From Xenopus tropicalis (lineage: Eukaryota > Chordata > Amphibia > Anura > Pipidae): a stretch of 64,000 bases of DNA. The stretch is taken from positions 7,144,411 to 7,208,410 of the forward strand of contig NC_030683.2 in NCBI RefSeq assembly GCF_000004195.4. The letters run 5' to 3'. The notes beneath the pieces are model-generated. The model was not told where the DNA came from. It was given only the letters and a program-made list of their open reading frames with translations, and did not search any database. Below, piece after piece: positions 11,547 through 22,744 of this stretch; position 1 is the stretch's first letter; each line of letters opens with the position of its first letter. A program made the translations under genes and the position numbers.

Positions 11547-11559
11547 CTGCAAAGAAAAT

Positions 11560-12260
11560 GTCAAAATAAATCTCTGCCCACATTTCTTTTATGTCATTTT
11601 GTCTTGTGTTTGGGATCAGTTTCCTCCTAAAGATGAATTTCCATCCAAGCTTCACATTTGTTGAATTGAACTTGGTTCCATCAAACGACAACAAAATGGC
11701 CGCATTGCCGCTGGCTCCCTTGTGCTTTGTGCAGTAGTTGCAGTTACAACAGACAAAGATGGAGTTAGAAAATGTGTGTTTTATCATTTCCAACTACCTA
11801 TTAACCTGTTGTATTCATGATAGTTACCCTTTAGCTCACTCTGCTCACAAAATGCAGATCATAGCGAGTATGAAGTTATATAGAGATCCGCCATATTGCA
11901 CCGTGCCAATAGATGGGTAAGATATTGGGCCAACTCTGAGCCCAGAAGCCTTTTCAGAGATAATATTTTGTGACATTTAGAATGAAAGTGACCTGTTGTG
12001 ACTCTTGGCTAGAATGTCCATGGATTTCATATCCATTAAGAAGGCTGTTATGTCCTGTTGGAATCTTATGAAGCAAAGGAATTGTAGTGAAACCAAATTT
12101 ACCGGTAACCGTGCCTGGATACATGAAGTGGGCACCATATTGAGTGTGTGATTGGTGGACAAGGGTAAGAGAGAATCAGATAAATACAAAGACAATATTT
12201 AGTTACTCATGGCTATGTATTCCAGTAAGCCCAACAATAGTCTGTAGGAATCTCCCCCCA
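11560..12260. other. Intron 3 of minus copy, nothing recognised
   Basis: No additional exon or repeat family identified between exons 3 and 4. Confidence 0.35.
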
Positions 12261-12271
12261 TGGTAGGTTAC

Positions 12272-12434
12272 CTGTCTGGCCTGGTTTGTATACAGCTTTG
12301 TCCGTCTGAACAAAAACACTGGTTCTTGCTCTCTTCACCAGAACTTTACTGCTGTTGCTTATTGTCTCCCCTCCACTCTCAATGGCAACCTGCATGGTGG
12401 CCACTTCTTCATTCCCATCAGAGGGAGGCGGCAC
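12272..12434 (-). CDS. A2M-like minus copy exon 3
   Basis: 163-nt open exon encoding VPPPSDGNEE and ending [13 protein letters not shown], the conserved A2M-family motif at the end of MG1. It is intact here; its plus-strand counterpart (28989-29153) has two +1 shifts. Confidence 0.9.
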
Positions 12435-12724
12435 CTGAATTAGACAAATGGGATTAAATTGCTGTTATTATTAAACTTTCTATACTAAATCCCATCTTCT
12501 AGAAAGATAACGAGAGGTTAAAAGTATCAGGCGCATTTAGGAAGCAAGTGCAAAGGGAAAGTTGCACAATTTGGATGCATTTGGCCAAAAATACGTAACA
12601 AAGGGGAAAGACTGGACCCTGAACCACATATTTATGGAGGGGATTGTCTATGCCAACCACAGACAAGATTGGCATTGGCAAAAATTCAAGATTTTACCCT
12701 CAGCATTAATGGTCATGAAGAGAC

Positions 12725-13480
12725 ACAGTACAGTACCTGTACTTGATCCCAACTAAGATATAATTACCCCTTATTGGGGGCAAAACAGCCCTATTGGGTT
12801 TATTTAATGGTTAAATGATTCCCTTTTCTCTGTAATAATAAACAGTACCTGTACTTGATCCCAACTAAGATATAATTACCCCTTATTGGGGGCAGAACAG
12901 CCCTATTGGGTTTATTTAATGGTTAAATGATTCCCTTTTCTCTGTAATAATAAAACAGTACCTGTACTTGATCCCAACTAAGATATAATTACCCCTTATT
13001 GGGGGCAAAACAGCCCTATTGGGTTTATTTAATGGTTAAATGATTCCCTTTTCTCTGTAATAATAAAACAGTACCTGTACTTGATCCCAACTAAGATATA
13101 ATTACCCCTTATTGGGGGCAGAACAGCCCTATTGGGTTTATTTAATGGTTAAATGATTCCCTTTTCTCTGTAATAATAAAAGAGTACCTGTACTTGATCC
13201 CAACTAAGATATAATTACCCCTTATTGGGGGCAGAACAGCCCTATTGGGTTTATTTAATGGTTAAATGATTCCCTTTTCTCTGTAATAATAAAACAGTAC
13301 CTGTACTTGATCCCAACTAAGATATAATTACCCCTTATTGGGGCAGAACAGCCCTATTGGGTTTAATTTTTGTTTACATTTTTTAGTAGACAAGATATAG
13401 AGATCCAAATTACAAAAAGAAACCTTTTCAAAAGCCTGAGAATTCTGGATAATAGGTCCCATACCGGTATAAAGTTACCT
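12725..13480 (+). repeat. Short repeat element with 113-bp monomer array, locus 1
   Basis: Six monomers of about 112-113 bp, each starting CAGTACCTGTACTTGATCC, followed by the element's end TTCTGGATAATAGGTCCCAT. In intron 2 of the minus copy. Confidence 0.9.
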
Positions 13481-13484
13481 TAAG

Positions 13485-14100
13485 ATTTACTAAACCAAAA
13501 ATAAAGACCAGGGGCACTACTCTAGTTTTAAAATACACATAGAGCCTGGAAAGCCCCCAAAAAAGGTGGTGCTTAGGTCACAACATAAAAAATAGCAAAA
13601 CACAAATATTTGCCTCTAAAATAAACCAAAAAGAGCCCCTATTACCAAAGCATTTCCACATATAAAGATTCTGTGACACAGTTTAGTGAACTGGTATTTA
13701 CTTTCCTGTAGTGAGGGTTCATAACTGATTCACTAAATGCCTCTTCCAAAGAACACACTTCAAAAATATTTACCCCTGAGTGCCCCCTGATCCTCACCCA
13801 CGTAGTAAGAGATGGACAAACAGACATTTGCACAACTTCTGGCTCTTTATCAAGTGAAAAATATACCAAAATCTTCTGTACAAAGCAAATGTTCAGGATG
13901 AGCAAAAGACTGATTGCAAGATGCCTATAATGGGCCGACGCTGTAGCGCTGTTACAGGGAGCCCCCAATGATGGCTTTAATCATAAATCACAGATCATTT
14001 AGCCCCGACAGGCAGGACACACAGATGCAGCCGGCAAGTTTTCACATTCTGTCTCACCATGTCCAGACACCATTTTTTGAGTGTTAAATCCTGCCATTAG
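13485..14100. other. Intron 2 of minus copy, partly homologous to plus intron 2
   Basis: The stretch around 13690-13830 (TTACTTTCCTGTAGTGAGG) resembles 28240-28360 of the plus copy inverted, so intron sequence was duplicated with the gene. No exon here. Confidence 0.5.
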
Positions 14101-14366
14101 ATGGTGCTAGAGTGCAAAGACTTGCCAGCAAAACAGAATAGATAACGCCATAGACTCTGCGCCACCTGGTTGTGAATTTTGTTCCTCCCCTGTGTTAACT
14201 GGAAAAGACATAACTTGCCGACATGGTAAAGGGGCTTGGCTGCATCTGTACCTCGTTCTGGCACAGCAACACATGCACCAAGGACTGGGGAAGTGTAAAG
14301 GCTAACTAAAGCTGGTGTCATGGACTTTGCTTTGCAGTATATGGGCTGCCATTCCATGCAGAGTAC

Positions 14367-14550
14367 CTCAAATGTAACACAGCTGAAGTAGGATTTCTGC
14401 TCTGATGCCTTCTCCAGCACCGTTGTGTTACGTTTGCCCATCTCCAGGGTGATCTGTATCCTGCTGCCTCCATCTGCCCCCTCCAGGTGCACACAGGCTT
14501 GTTCCGAATGGGGGGAGACCATCTCTGAGGGGAAGATGACTGCATATTGC
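14367..14550 (-). CDS. A2M-like minus copy exon 2
   Basis: 184-nt open exon, acceptor CAG and donor GTACTC. It encodes the first macroglobulin domain start ([10 protein letters not shown], then [13 protein letters not shown]). Same length as plus exon 2 (25984-26167), phase 0 at its end. Confidence 0.88.
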
Positions 14551-14619
14551 CTGTGGGAGGGTCAGAAGTTATAGGGATTCTGTCAGGATTTTATGGGGCA
14601 CTTTTTATTTCTAAATGAC

Positions 14620-15075
14620 ACTGTTACACAGCAAATAATTCCCTCTGCCATTAAACCTTTTATTCTTGTACCAACAAATGTATTTGTAGCTGCAATATTG
14701 GTGTGTAGGCGCCATCTCAGTGCCTTGTGCCTGAGTCTGAGCTTTCAGCCAGCGCTACACATTAGAACTGCTTTCAGCTAACCTATTGTTTCTCCTACTC
14801 CCATGTAACTGGAGGAGTCCCAAGCCGGACTTTGATTTCTTACTATTGAGTGCTATTCTGATACCTACTGGGAGCTGCTATCTTGCTCCCTTCCCATTGT
14901 TCTGCTGATTGGCTGCTGGGGGTGAGGGGGGGATATCACTCCAACTTGCATCGCAGCAGTAAAGTGAGACTGAAGTTTATCAGAGCACAGGTCACATGAA
15001 GAATATGGCTAGCCCCATGGGAAAAACAGATTACAATGCAGGATTCTGCCGGAGAAGCTCTATTAACTGATGGGT
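14620..15075 (+). repeat. Foldback-type repeat, one unit
   Basis: Copy of the element at 1-780 with a single about 230-bp unit, in intron 1 of the minus copy. Confidence 0.8.
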
Positions 15076-15279
15076 TTCCCATGAGCCCCTTCTCCCTCAG
15101 GTACAGTGCACACAAAGCATCATTACATATACATACAGTACCCAGATACAGACTAACAGTGCAGAAAGGTGCAATACATTGTATATCACATTGGGAACCA
15201 AAGAGCCATTTACAACACAAGACATGCAGTTTTGTTCCATACACTACAGACTCATAGCCAACTCCATAGAGATACTCAC

Positions 15280-15347
15280 AGCTTTGCCCCCAGTGCCCCA
15301 GAGAGCTGCAGCAGGAGGAGCCCCACATGGAGGGCCCTTAGCAGCAT
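15280..15347 (-). CDS. A2M-like minus copy exon 1 (signal peptide)
   Basis: 68-nt exon starting ATG and encoding a hydrophobic leader beginning [14 protein letters not shown], followed by a GTGAGT donor. It is identical in sequence to exon 1 of the plus copy (24398-24465). Phase 2 at its end. Confidence 0.9.
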
Positions 15348-15612
15348 TGTGTCTGTAGCTCCGTGCTGTCTGTCCTTCTGGGCCCCCAAACGGCACCGTT
15401 CTACTTAAACACCCAGCCCACCCACGTTCCAACACAACTCACTGTCACACACAGGGTGAGCAATGACTGCAGAATGGGAAGCGAGTGTTGGACTGGCCGG
15501 GTCAAGGTAATGAGTGGGGACATGGGGGGGGGGAGCGGCCAAAATAAACAGAGCTGTGTTATTGCCCTCCTTGTGTACTAAAGGTATCTGTGCAGCACAA
15601 TAAGCTGGTACA
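15348..15612 (-). promoter_or_regulatory. Promoter region of minus A2M-like copy
   Basis: Upstream of the minus exon 1 ATG, almost identical to 24133-24397. It contains a TTTAAG TATA-like box at 15404-15409, about 60 bp before the ATG. A core promoter is inferred from position; the start site is not visible. Confidence 0.5.
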
Positions 15613-16617
15613 GGTATGGGATCTCTTATCCGAAAATCCGTTATCCAGAAAGTTCCGAATTACGGAAAGACCATCTCCCATAGACTCCATTATAAGCAAA
15701 TAATTCTAATTTTAAAAAATGATTCCCTTTTCTCTGTAATAATAAAACAGTACCTGTACTTGATCCCAACTAAGATATAATTACCCCTTATTGGGGGCAG
15801 AACAGCCCTATTGGGTTTATTTAATGGTTAAATGATTCCCTTTTCTCTGTAATAATAAAACAGTACCTGTACTTGATCCCAACTAAGATATAATTACCCC
15901 TTATTGGGGGCAGAACAGCCCTATTGGGTTTATTTAATGGTTAAATGATTCCCTTTTCTCTGTAATAATAAAACAGTACCTGTACTTGATCCCAACTAAG
16001 ATATAATTACCCCTTATTGGGGCAGAACAGCCCTATTGGGTTTATTTAATGGTTAAATGATTCCCTTTTCTCTGTAATAATAAAACAGTACCTGTACTTG
16101 ATCCCAACTAAGATATAATTACCCCTTATTGGGGGCAGAACAGCCCTATTGGGTTTATTTAATGGTTAAATGATTCCCTTTTCTCTGTAATAATAAAACA
16201 GTACCTGTACTTGATCCCAACTAAGATATAATTACCCCTTATTGGGGGCAGAACAGCCCTATTGGGTTTATTTAATGGTTAAATGATTCCCTTTTCTCTG
16301 TAATAATAAAACAGTACCTGTACTTGATCCCAACTAAGATATAATTACCCCTTATTGGGGGCAGAACAGCCCTATTGGGTTTATTTAATGGTTAAATGAT
16401 TCCCTTTTCTCTGTAATAATAAAACAGTACCTGTACTTGATCCCAACTAAGATATAATGAATCCTTACTGGAGGCAAAAAAATCCAACTGGATTTATTCA
16501 ATATTTACATGATTTTTAGCAAATTTAAGTTATGGAGATCCAAATTACGGAAAGATCCCTTATCCAGAAAACCCTAGGTCCTGAGCATTCTGGATAACAG
16601 GTCCCATACCTGTACTA
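15611..16617 (+). mobile_element. Short TIR element with 113-bp monomer array, locus 2
   Basis: Ends CAGGTATGGGATCTCTTATC and AACAGGTCCCATACCTGTA; contains seven monomers. Known Xenopus copies have one such internal segment, so the array is an internal expansion. Confidence 0.85.
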
Positions 16618-16827
16618 ACTAGGGAGAATAGGCACAAGATAAGGATTTTACACAATAATCAGTTCATATAATCTGTAGATAAAGTGAGGGAATAGGGAAT
16701 AGTGCCTTCCTCCATCTGCAAAGCCTCCCCTCCCTCTAGGGAAAGTAAATAGGAAATCATTTTCCCACCAGGCATTTCCCAGCGGCGGATTTCTTTGCAA
16801 AACTGTGGCAAGAAGCATTCTTGACAC

Positions 16828-17566
16828 CGATAAGGGGTAATTATATCTTAGTTGGGATCAAGTACAGGTACTGTTTTATTATTACAGAGAAAAGGGAATC
16901 ATTTAACCATTAAATAAACCCAATAGGGCTGTTCTGCCCCAATAAGGGGTAATTATATCTTAGTTGGGATCAAGTACAGGTACTGTTTTATTATTACAGA
17001 GAAAAGGGAATCATTTAACCATGAAATAAACCCAATAGGGCTGTTCTGCCCCAATAAGGGGTAATTATATCTTAGTTGGGATCAAGTACAGGTACTGTTT
17101 TATTATTACAGAGAAAAGGGAATCATTTAACCATGAAATAAACCCAATAGGGCTGTTCTGCCCCCAATAAGGGGTAATTATATCTTAGTTGGGATCAAGT
17201 ACAGGTACTGTTTTATTATTACAGAGAAAAGGGAATCATTTAACCATGAAATAAACCCAATAGGGCTGTTCTGCCCCAATAAGGGGTAATTATATCTTAG
17301 TTGGGATCAAGTACAGGTACTGTTTTATTATTACAGAGAAAAGGGAATCATTTAACCATGAAATAAACCCAATAGGGCTGTTCTGCCCCAATAAGGGGTA
17401 ATTATATCTTAGTTGGGATCAAGTACAGGTACTGTTTTATTATTACAGAGAAAAAGGGAATGATTTTTAGAAATTGGAATTATTTCCTTAAAATGGAGTC
17501 TGTGGGAGATGGCCTTTCCATACTTCTGGTTAATGGGTTTCCGGATAAAGGATCTCAAACCTGTAC
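16828..17566 (-). mobile_element. Short TIR element with monomer array, locus 3 (inverted)
   Basis: Six monomers in reverse orientation, CAAGTACAGGTACTG repeated every about 112 bp, ending GGATAAAGGATCTCAAACCT. The left end is truncated. Opposite orientation to locus 2, about 210 bp away. Confidence 0.85.
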
Positions 17567-17649
17567 AACATTTGTGGTGCTTTCTTTGTTTTGTGTCATA
17601 ACCGTGCTGCTAGTCATTAACCAGAGCCATTAGTAATCACAGGCCCATA

Positions 17650-18125
17650 CTATTAAAGGAAAACTATACCCCCATATAAAATATATTGCATAAACAGCTC
17701 ATATGTAAAACCCCGCTTCATCTAAATAAACCATTTTCATATAAATATACTTGTTTAGCAGTATGTGCCATTGGGTAATCCTAAATAGGAAACTGCCATT
17801 TTAAGTACTAAGGGCCGCCCCCTGGGATCATAGGAGTCACAGTGCACACAAACAAGCCAAGGCACACATACATGCTAGGCCCCATCAGCCAATGAATGGG
17901 CAGAGTTCTGCCTTTTGCCCCCACACTACTTCCTGTTACAGTTAGAGCTGCATCACTTCCTGTCAGCTGATCTCTGAGGGGGCACACAGCCCATCACTAA
18001 ATGGCGGCTCAAGGGAAAGGATGTAAAAGGGCAATATTTACTGATATATATATTCCAGTTTGGGGAGATTCTTTAATAGGCCACTTAACATAATATAAAC
18101 TGTCTGTTGGTTACGTATTCATTCT
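17650..18125. repeat. Xenopus interspersed repeat, family 3
   Basis: Begins TTAAAGGAAAACTATACCCC, contains CACTTCCTGT motifs and TAATATAAACTGTCTGTTGG; recognised as a common frog repeat, non-coding. Confidence 0.5.
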
Positions 18126-18277
18126 GTTACTAAAGCAGCAAGACCCAGTGGCGACCGTCGGCATACATTGGGTTTGTACCCACTTATAGTAAAAGAGACA
18201 GATGTTTCTATTGATGACCACAAGAGAGCGCTGTATATTAAGGGATTTAAACATTTGCATTTGTGATGCTGATGTTT

Positions 18278-18427
18278 TAAAGGAGAAGGAAAGTCACAAT
18301 GACAAAGTGTTCGGCACCCCCAGTGATTGTTATTGCTCACCTTAAACCCCGGTCGGGTGTGTGCAACAGAGTGGGGGGTGCCTAACATTTGGTACCCCCA
18401 GTGATTTTTACCTTTCCTTCTCCTTTA
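18278..18427. mobile_element. Foldback MITE with AAAGGAGAAGGAAAG termini
   Basis: About 150 bp with inverted ends AAAGGAGAAGGAAAG and CTTTCCTTCTCCTTT, a frequent Xenopus MITE. Confidence 0.7.
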
Positions 18428-18429
18428 CC

Positions 18430-19115
18430 CAGGTCTTGTTACCCATAGCAACCAAGCTGATGACCAGTAAATGCTACCTGCTCACTGGCTGCTGTAACAA
18501 TACTTAAATATTTTAATTTATTTGTAAAATTATTGCCCCCATGAGTGCAAACAAGGATTACAGATTAAAAATGGGATCAGGGGGCTCTGCTTAAAAGAGA
18601 TTACAATTTAAAGGGCATATATTACAGAGCAGTACCAGTCAACATGTCTGTCGTCCAACCTCGGGTCAATAAGTCCAATTTGGTCTTCAAAAGTGCCCAA
18701 TTTGTTTTTGTCCCTCAGAAAGATTACATTGGATACCCATATTGTAAACTGCTTATCAGGAGCAAATAGCCCTCAGCATTAAGGATGAAGACACACAGAG
18801 CTACTAGTAGCAGCTACATGTCATGGCTACAGAAGCAGACGATGCTGATCATTTACGGATAATTGTCCCTACGTGTGTTTAGCAGAGGCAATTCTCAGTG
18901 TTGTCTATGGCAGGGGATTTTCTGGTCTGATGATATATTTTTTTAAGGTATACATAATAGATCTTCTGAGCAAAGTCCTGAAGGTATCCATAATAGATCT
19001 TCTGAGCAAAGTTCCTTCTGTCTCACTAGAATGAGATGATATTTCTCAGTAGACCCCAATGTAGTTCACAATCCGGGTACAGATGCCCTATGATGACAAT
19101 TAGACAAAATCTAGG
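18430..19115. other. Spacer; repeat-derived, no gene
   Basis: Contains 18785-18920, inverted copy of which is at 20985-21127, and a short direct repeat (CATAATAGATCTTCTGAGCA) at about 18953 and 18989. Confidence 0.5.
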
Positions 19116-19123
19116 GTCTACAG

Positions 19124-19397
19124 CAGTGATCTCCAACCACAAGAGAGCGCTGGGATGTTGCTCCCAGTGGCCTCAAAGCAGGGGATTATTTTTGAATTAT
19201 GGAAATTTGGTTGCATAAATCCCAAGATGTACTGCCAAACAGAGCCTCGTGTAGGCTGCCAGTCCACATAGGGGCTACCAAATCACAAATCAGAGCCCCT
19301 ATTTATAACTCCAGGAACATGTTTCATGCTTGTGTTGCTCTTCAACGCTTTTTACATTTAAATGTGGCTCACAGGTAAAAAAGGTTGGGGATCCCTG
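19124..19397. mobile_element. hAT-type MITE family 1, 7/8 TSD
   Basis: CAGTGATCTCCAACC to GGTTGGGGATCCCTG, flanked by GTCTACAG and GTCTAGAG. Confidence 0.75.
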
Positions 19398-19743
19398 GTC
19401 TAGAGGACCCTGGTACATGACAATTCCTAGAGGTGTGTGAAGCCAATGTCCCACTCTGACCGACAAACAGAAGCTGCACACATACAAATAAGCACTCTTG
19501 GTTGCATTCATTCATAATATCCTAATAATGAATCTGCCATAAACATTGACATTCTCCACCACTGTGAGAAGCACATTTTGATGTCTGTATAGGGTTCAAT
19601 CAGACCAGTGCATAAAGCCATGGATAGTGTCCTCATACTATGGCTTTATACAGTCTCCTGTGGCTCTCAGGCTACTTGGGTAACAAAAAAGGGCAACGAT
19701 ACAATCATTTGGCATCATGAACACATGAAGAGATCCTTTAGGT

Positions 19744-20041
19744 TAGGTATCCCCAACCTTTTTTTACTCATGGACCACAATTAAATATAAAAAGAGTTGG
19801 TGAGCAACACAGGCATGTAAAGGGTTCATAGGAGTGCAAAATATGGGCTGTGATTGCCCCTATGTGGACTAATAATATTGAGGAGGCTCTGTTTGGCAGA
19901 ACACCCAAGACTTATGCAACCAAAACTTGCCTCCGAGCCAGGAATTCAAAAATAACAACCTGCTTTGAGACCACTTGGAGCAACATCCAATGGGTTAGTG
20001 AGCAACATGGTGCTCGCAAGCTACTGGTTGGGGGATCACTG
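19744..20041. mobile_element. hAT-type MITE family 1, 7/8 TSD
   Basis: TAGGTATCCCCAACC to GGTTGGGGGATCACTG, flanked by CTTTAGGT and CTTTAAGT. Confidence 0.75.
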
Positions 20042-20107
20042 CTTTAAGTGTGGGTCCATTTTTATCTTGGCTTATAGGTATTGCAGACATGGAATGAATT
20101 TCTTCTA

Positions 20108-20792
20108 GTTGTGCTGCTCCTCAACCCTATGGTACTTGTGCTGCTCCTCAACCCTATGGTACTTGTGCTGCTCCTCAACCCTATGGTACTTGTGCCGCTT
20201 CTCAACCCTATGGTACTTGTGCTGCTCTTCAACCCTATGGTACTTGTGCCGCTTCTCAACCCTATGGTACTTGTGCTGCTCTTCAACCCTATGGAACGTG
20301 TGCTGCTCCTCAACCCTATGGTACTTGTGCTGCTCCACAACCCTATGGCACTTGTGCTGCTCCTCAACCCTATGGTACTTGTGCTGCTCCTCAACCCTAT
20401 GGTACTTGTGCTGCTCCTCAACCCTATGGCACTTATGCTGCTCTTCAACCCATTGGTACTTGTGTTGCTCCTCAACCCTATGGTACTTGTGCTGCTCCTC
20501 AACCCTGATAGAGGTTAAGGTACTTGTGCTGCTCTTCAACCCTATGGTACTTGTGTTGCTCCTCAACCCTATGGTACTTGTGCTGCTCCTCAACCTATGG
20601 TACTTGTGCTGCTCCTCAACCCTATGGTACTTGTGTTGCTCCTCAACCCTATGGTACTTGTGCTGCTCCTCAACCCTATGGTACTTGTGCTGCTCCTCAA
20701 CCCTATGGTACTTGTGCTGCTCCTCAACCCTATGGTACTTGTGCTGCTCTTCAACCCTATGGTACTTCTGCTGCTCTTCAACTCCTCTAGTG
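20108..20792. repeat. 27-bp minisatellite, about 25 copies
   Basis: Unit GCTGCTCCTCAACCCTATGG TACTTGT. Period 27 is divisible by three and the unit lacks stops in most frames, so long frames appear on both strands (for example 244 codons on the minus strand); these are artefacts. One 12-bp disruption at about 20508. Confidence 0.95.
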
Positions 20793-21129
20793 TAAATGAA
20801 CAAACACACACAGAAAAAATGTTTACCAACATCATACAAGGTTACTAGTATTAGTGTGTATCATAATGTGTTGACCCGAGGCTTTGGTCACTGTTTTTTG
20901 CCTTCAACTACAAGAATATGGAGCTACTACTATGGAACACATGGAGCTACTTCATAGCAGCTACTTGTTGTGGCTACTAAACTCCAGAAAATCCCCTGCC
21001 ATAGAAAATACTGAGAATTGCCTCTGCTAAACACACGTAGAGACAGTTATAAGTTAATGATCAGCATTGTCTGTTTTAGTAGCTATGACATGTAGCTGCT
21101 TCTAGTAGCTCCATGTGTCTTCGCCCTAA

Positions 21130-22000
21130 AGCGCATAATGTGAGTATAATAGAGAGTCAATACATGGTGATGTTCATGGATTGTCATTGGTGACGTGAAT
21201 GGAGAAATAGTTCCTTCCAAACATTTCCCAGCACTCACCCTACCCACACACCAAAGTCACTGCCCATTTTCTTGTTTATAAGCACAGCAAGAGGTTAATT
21301 AACAAAGTGGAAAGCCTTCATCACCCTAGCTCACTTACAGGTGTCCAAACAAACAGTGTTTCTCACAATGCAGATGAAGTTTGTTCATGGCCCAAGGCTT
21401 GTTGTGACAGTAACTCCTTAGTTAATCCAAGTACAACACCTGTGTGGCAGCAACTGTTATTGGTTTCCATTGTTTTGGCCTCCAGCTGCTCTCATTGGCT
21501 TCTTACTGTTTTATTGCCAGGACCTTTCCTGGGAATCACGGTGATGATCCCAGTCCCAGTTTGTAGACTGTTATGTTTTTGGGTAAGACTCCCCCACGTG
21601 CCCCTATTGCAATGGGGAACAGACATGTTGGGGAAGCACTGGCAGAACAACATTGTTTTGTTAGTATTTGGGGTTAAAAGAATGAAAGTTAAAGACTTGT
21701 TGATGGGAAGGGACATGATGCTACACATGGAACCAACCCAACTCAAGGCGGCATTTGATGCAATACTGTAGGAGTATCATTGAGAAATCTACAGATATCC
21801 GATGAGTCAGAACCAGTAGGATGAACATGTGGTTTCAGTCATGACCATGTGGCATCAACATATTAAGAACAAAATGATACATCTGATTTAAAAGACCTGA
21901 CTAAGCCTGACTCTTAGTTTGGGTTTAAACATAGTTACTGCACTCTGCATGCACATCTTTTTTTAAGGGTTTCATACTTCAAAATTGTGATTTATTTACA
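21130..22000. other. Spacer without recognised features
   Basis: A 154-codon frame at 21307-21771 has no recognised homology, splice context or codon pattern, and I do not call it a gene. Confidence 0.4.
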
Positions 22001-22740
22001 TATAAACATAGTAACATAGTAAGTTAGGTTGAAAAAAGACACAAGTCCATCAAGTTCAAACTTATTTTTCTATATACAGTATAACCTGCCTAACTGCTAG
22101 TTGATCCAGAGAAAGGCAAAAACCCCATCTGAAGCCTCATTAATTTGTCTGACTACAAGATGTCAATGGGACCAGTCCCTGAATCAGCTTCTACTAAGAG
22201 CTATCGCCCCTACCCCTGTATTCTCTCACTTGCTAAATACCACCCAACCCTTAACTTTCCCCATAACTGAGACTTTCCATGCCCTTTACCAGATTAGTTG
22301 CCCTTCTCTGGACCCTCTCTAACTCAATAATGTCCTCTTTGAGCACTGGAGACCAAAACTGAACAGCATATTCTAGATGGGGCCTTACCAGCACTCTATA
22401 AAGGGGAAGAATAACCCCCCTCCTGTGAATCTATACCCCTTTTAATACAGCTCAATACCCTGTTTGCCCTACAGCTGCTGCCTGGCATTGCTTGCTACAG
22501 CCAAGTTTATTATCTACAAGGCTCCAAGGTCCTTCTGCTTTATTGAGCTGCCTAGTTCAGTCCCATTAAGGGTATAAGTGGGGGCATATCTTTACATCCC
22601 AGGTGCATGACCTTACATTTATCCACATTAAACCTCATCTGCCACTTAGCCGCCCAGATTGCCAGTTTGTCCTGCTGCACATACTTTATGTGAAAATATG
22701 GAAATTGGTAGTGATTTCCTGCTGATTCCTCCATACTCCT
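22000..22740 (-). mobile_element. CR1-like LINE reverse transcriptase fragment
   Basis: The minus strand at 22552-22734 reads DKLAIWAAKWQMRFNVDKCK, then VMHLG, a typical CR1/L2 RT motif. The region down to 22000 continues degenerate and ends with the CTATGTTACTATG-type tail. Confidence 0.7.
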
Positions 22741-22744
22741 GGGC

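Larger units (their letters stand above)
1584..15347 (-). pseudogene. A2M-like 5'-partial gene copy, exons 1-16
   Basis: Sixteen exons homologous to exons 1-16 of the plus-strand gene at 24398-57431 run leftward from 15347 to 1584, with GT-AG borders and the same exon phases. They cover the signal peptide and the macroglobulin domains of a secreted A2M-family protease inhibitor. Exons 1-6, 8-12 and 16 read open. Exon 7 is 2 nt short, exon 13 is 1 nt short, exon 14 has an extra G and exon 15 has net +1, so the frame is lost. In the plus copy intron 16 is only 83 bp, but no exon 17 is visible in the 1.58 kb left of exon 16. Thioester and receptor-binding exons are therefore absent here, though they could lie beyond the window edge. 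Most likely a pseudogene or a truncated inverted duplicate; sequencing error cannot be excluded. Confidence 0.8.
15186..15612. repeat. Left arm of inverted duplication (promoter and exon 1)
   Basis: Nearly identical in reverse orientation to 24133-24555; covers the promoter, exon 1 and the first about 95 bp of intron 1. Identity stops abruptly at both edges. Confidence 0.9.

Noticed and set aside
15244..15435. 63-codon frame identical to one at 24310-24501
   Set aside because: Out-of-frame reading of the duplicated promoter and exon 1; the real frame begins at the ATG at 15347 and 24398.
15613..17460. Regular repeats that resemble a CRISPR array at first glance
   Set aside because: Monomers are contiguous without unique spacers, in a vertebrate genome, and belong to a known type of short frog element.
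20105..20839. 244-codon minus-strand frame of HKYHRVEEQ repeats
   Set aside because: 27-bp minisatellite with period divisible by three; no splice sites, start context or homology.
21307..21771. 154-codon frame in the spacer
   Set aside because: No recognised domain, odd composition, and surrounded by repeat-derived sequence.
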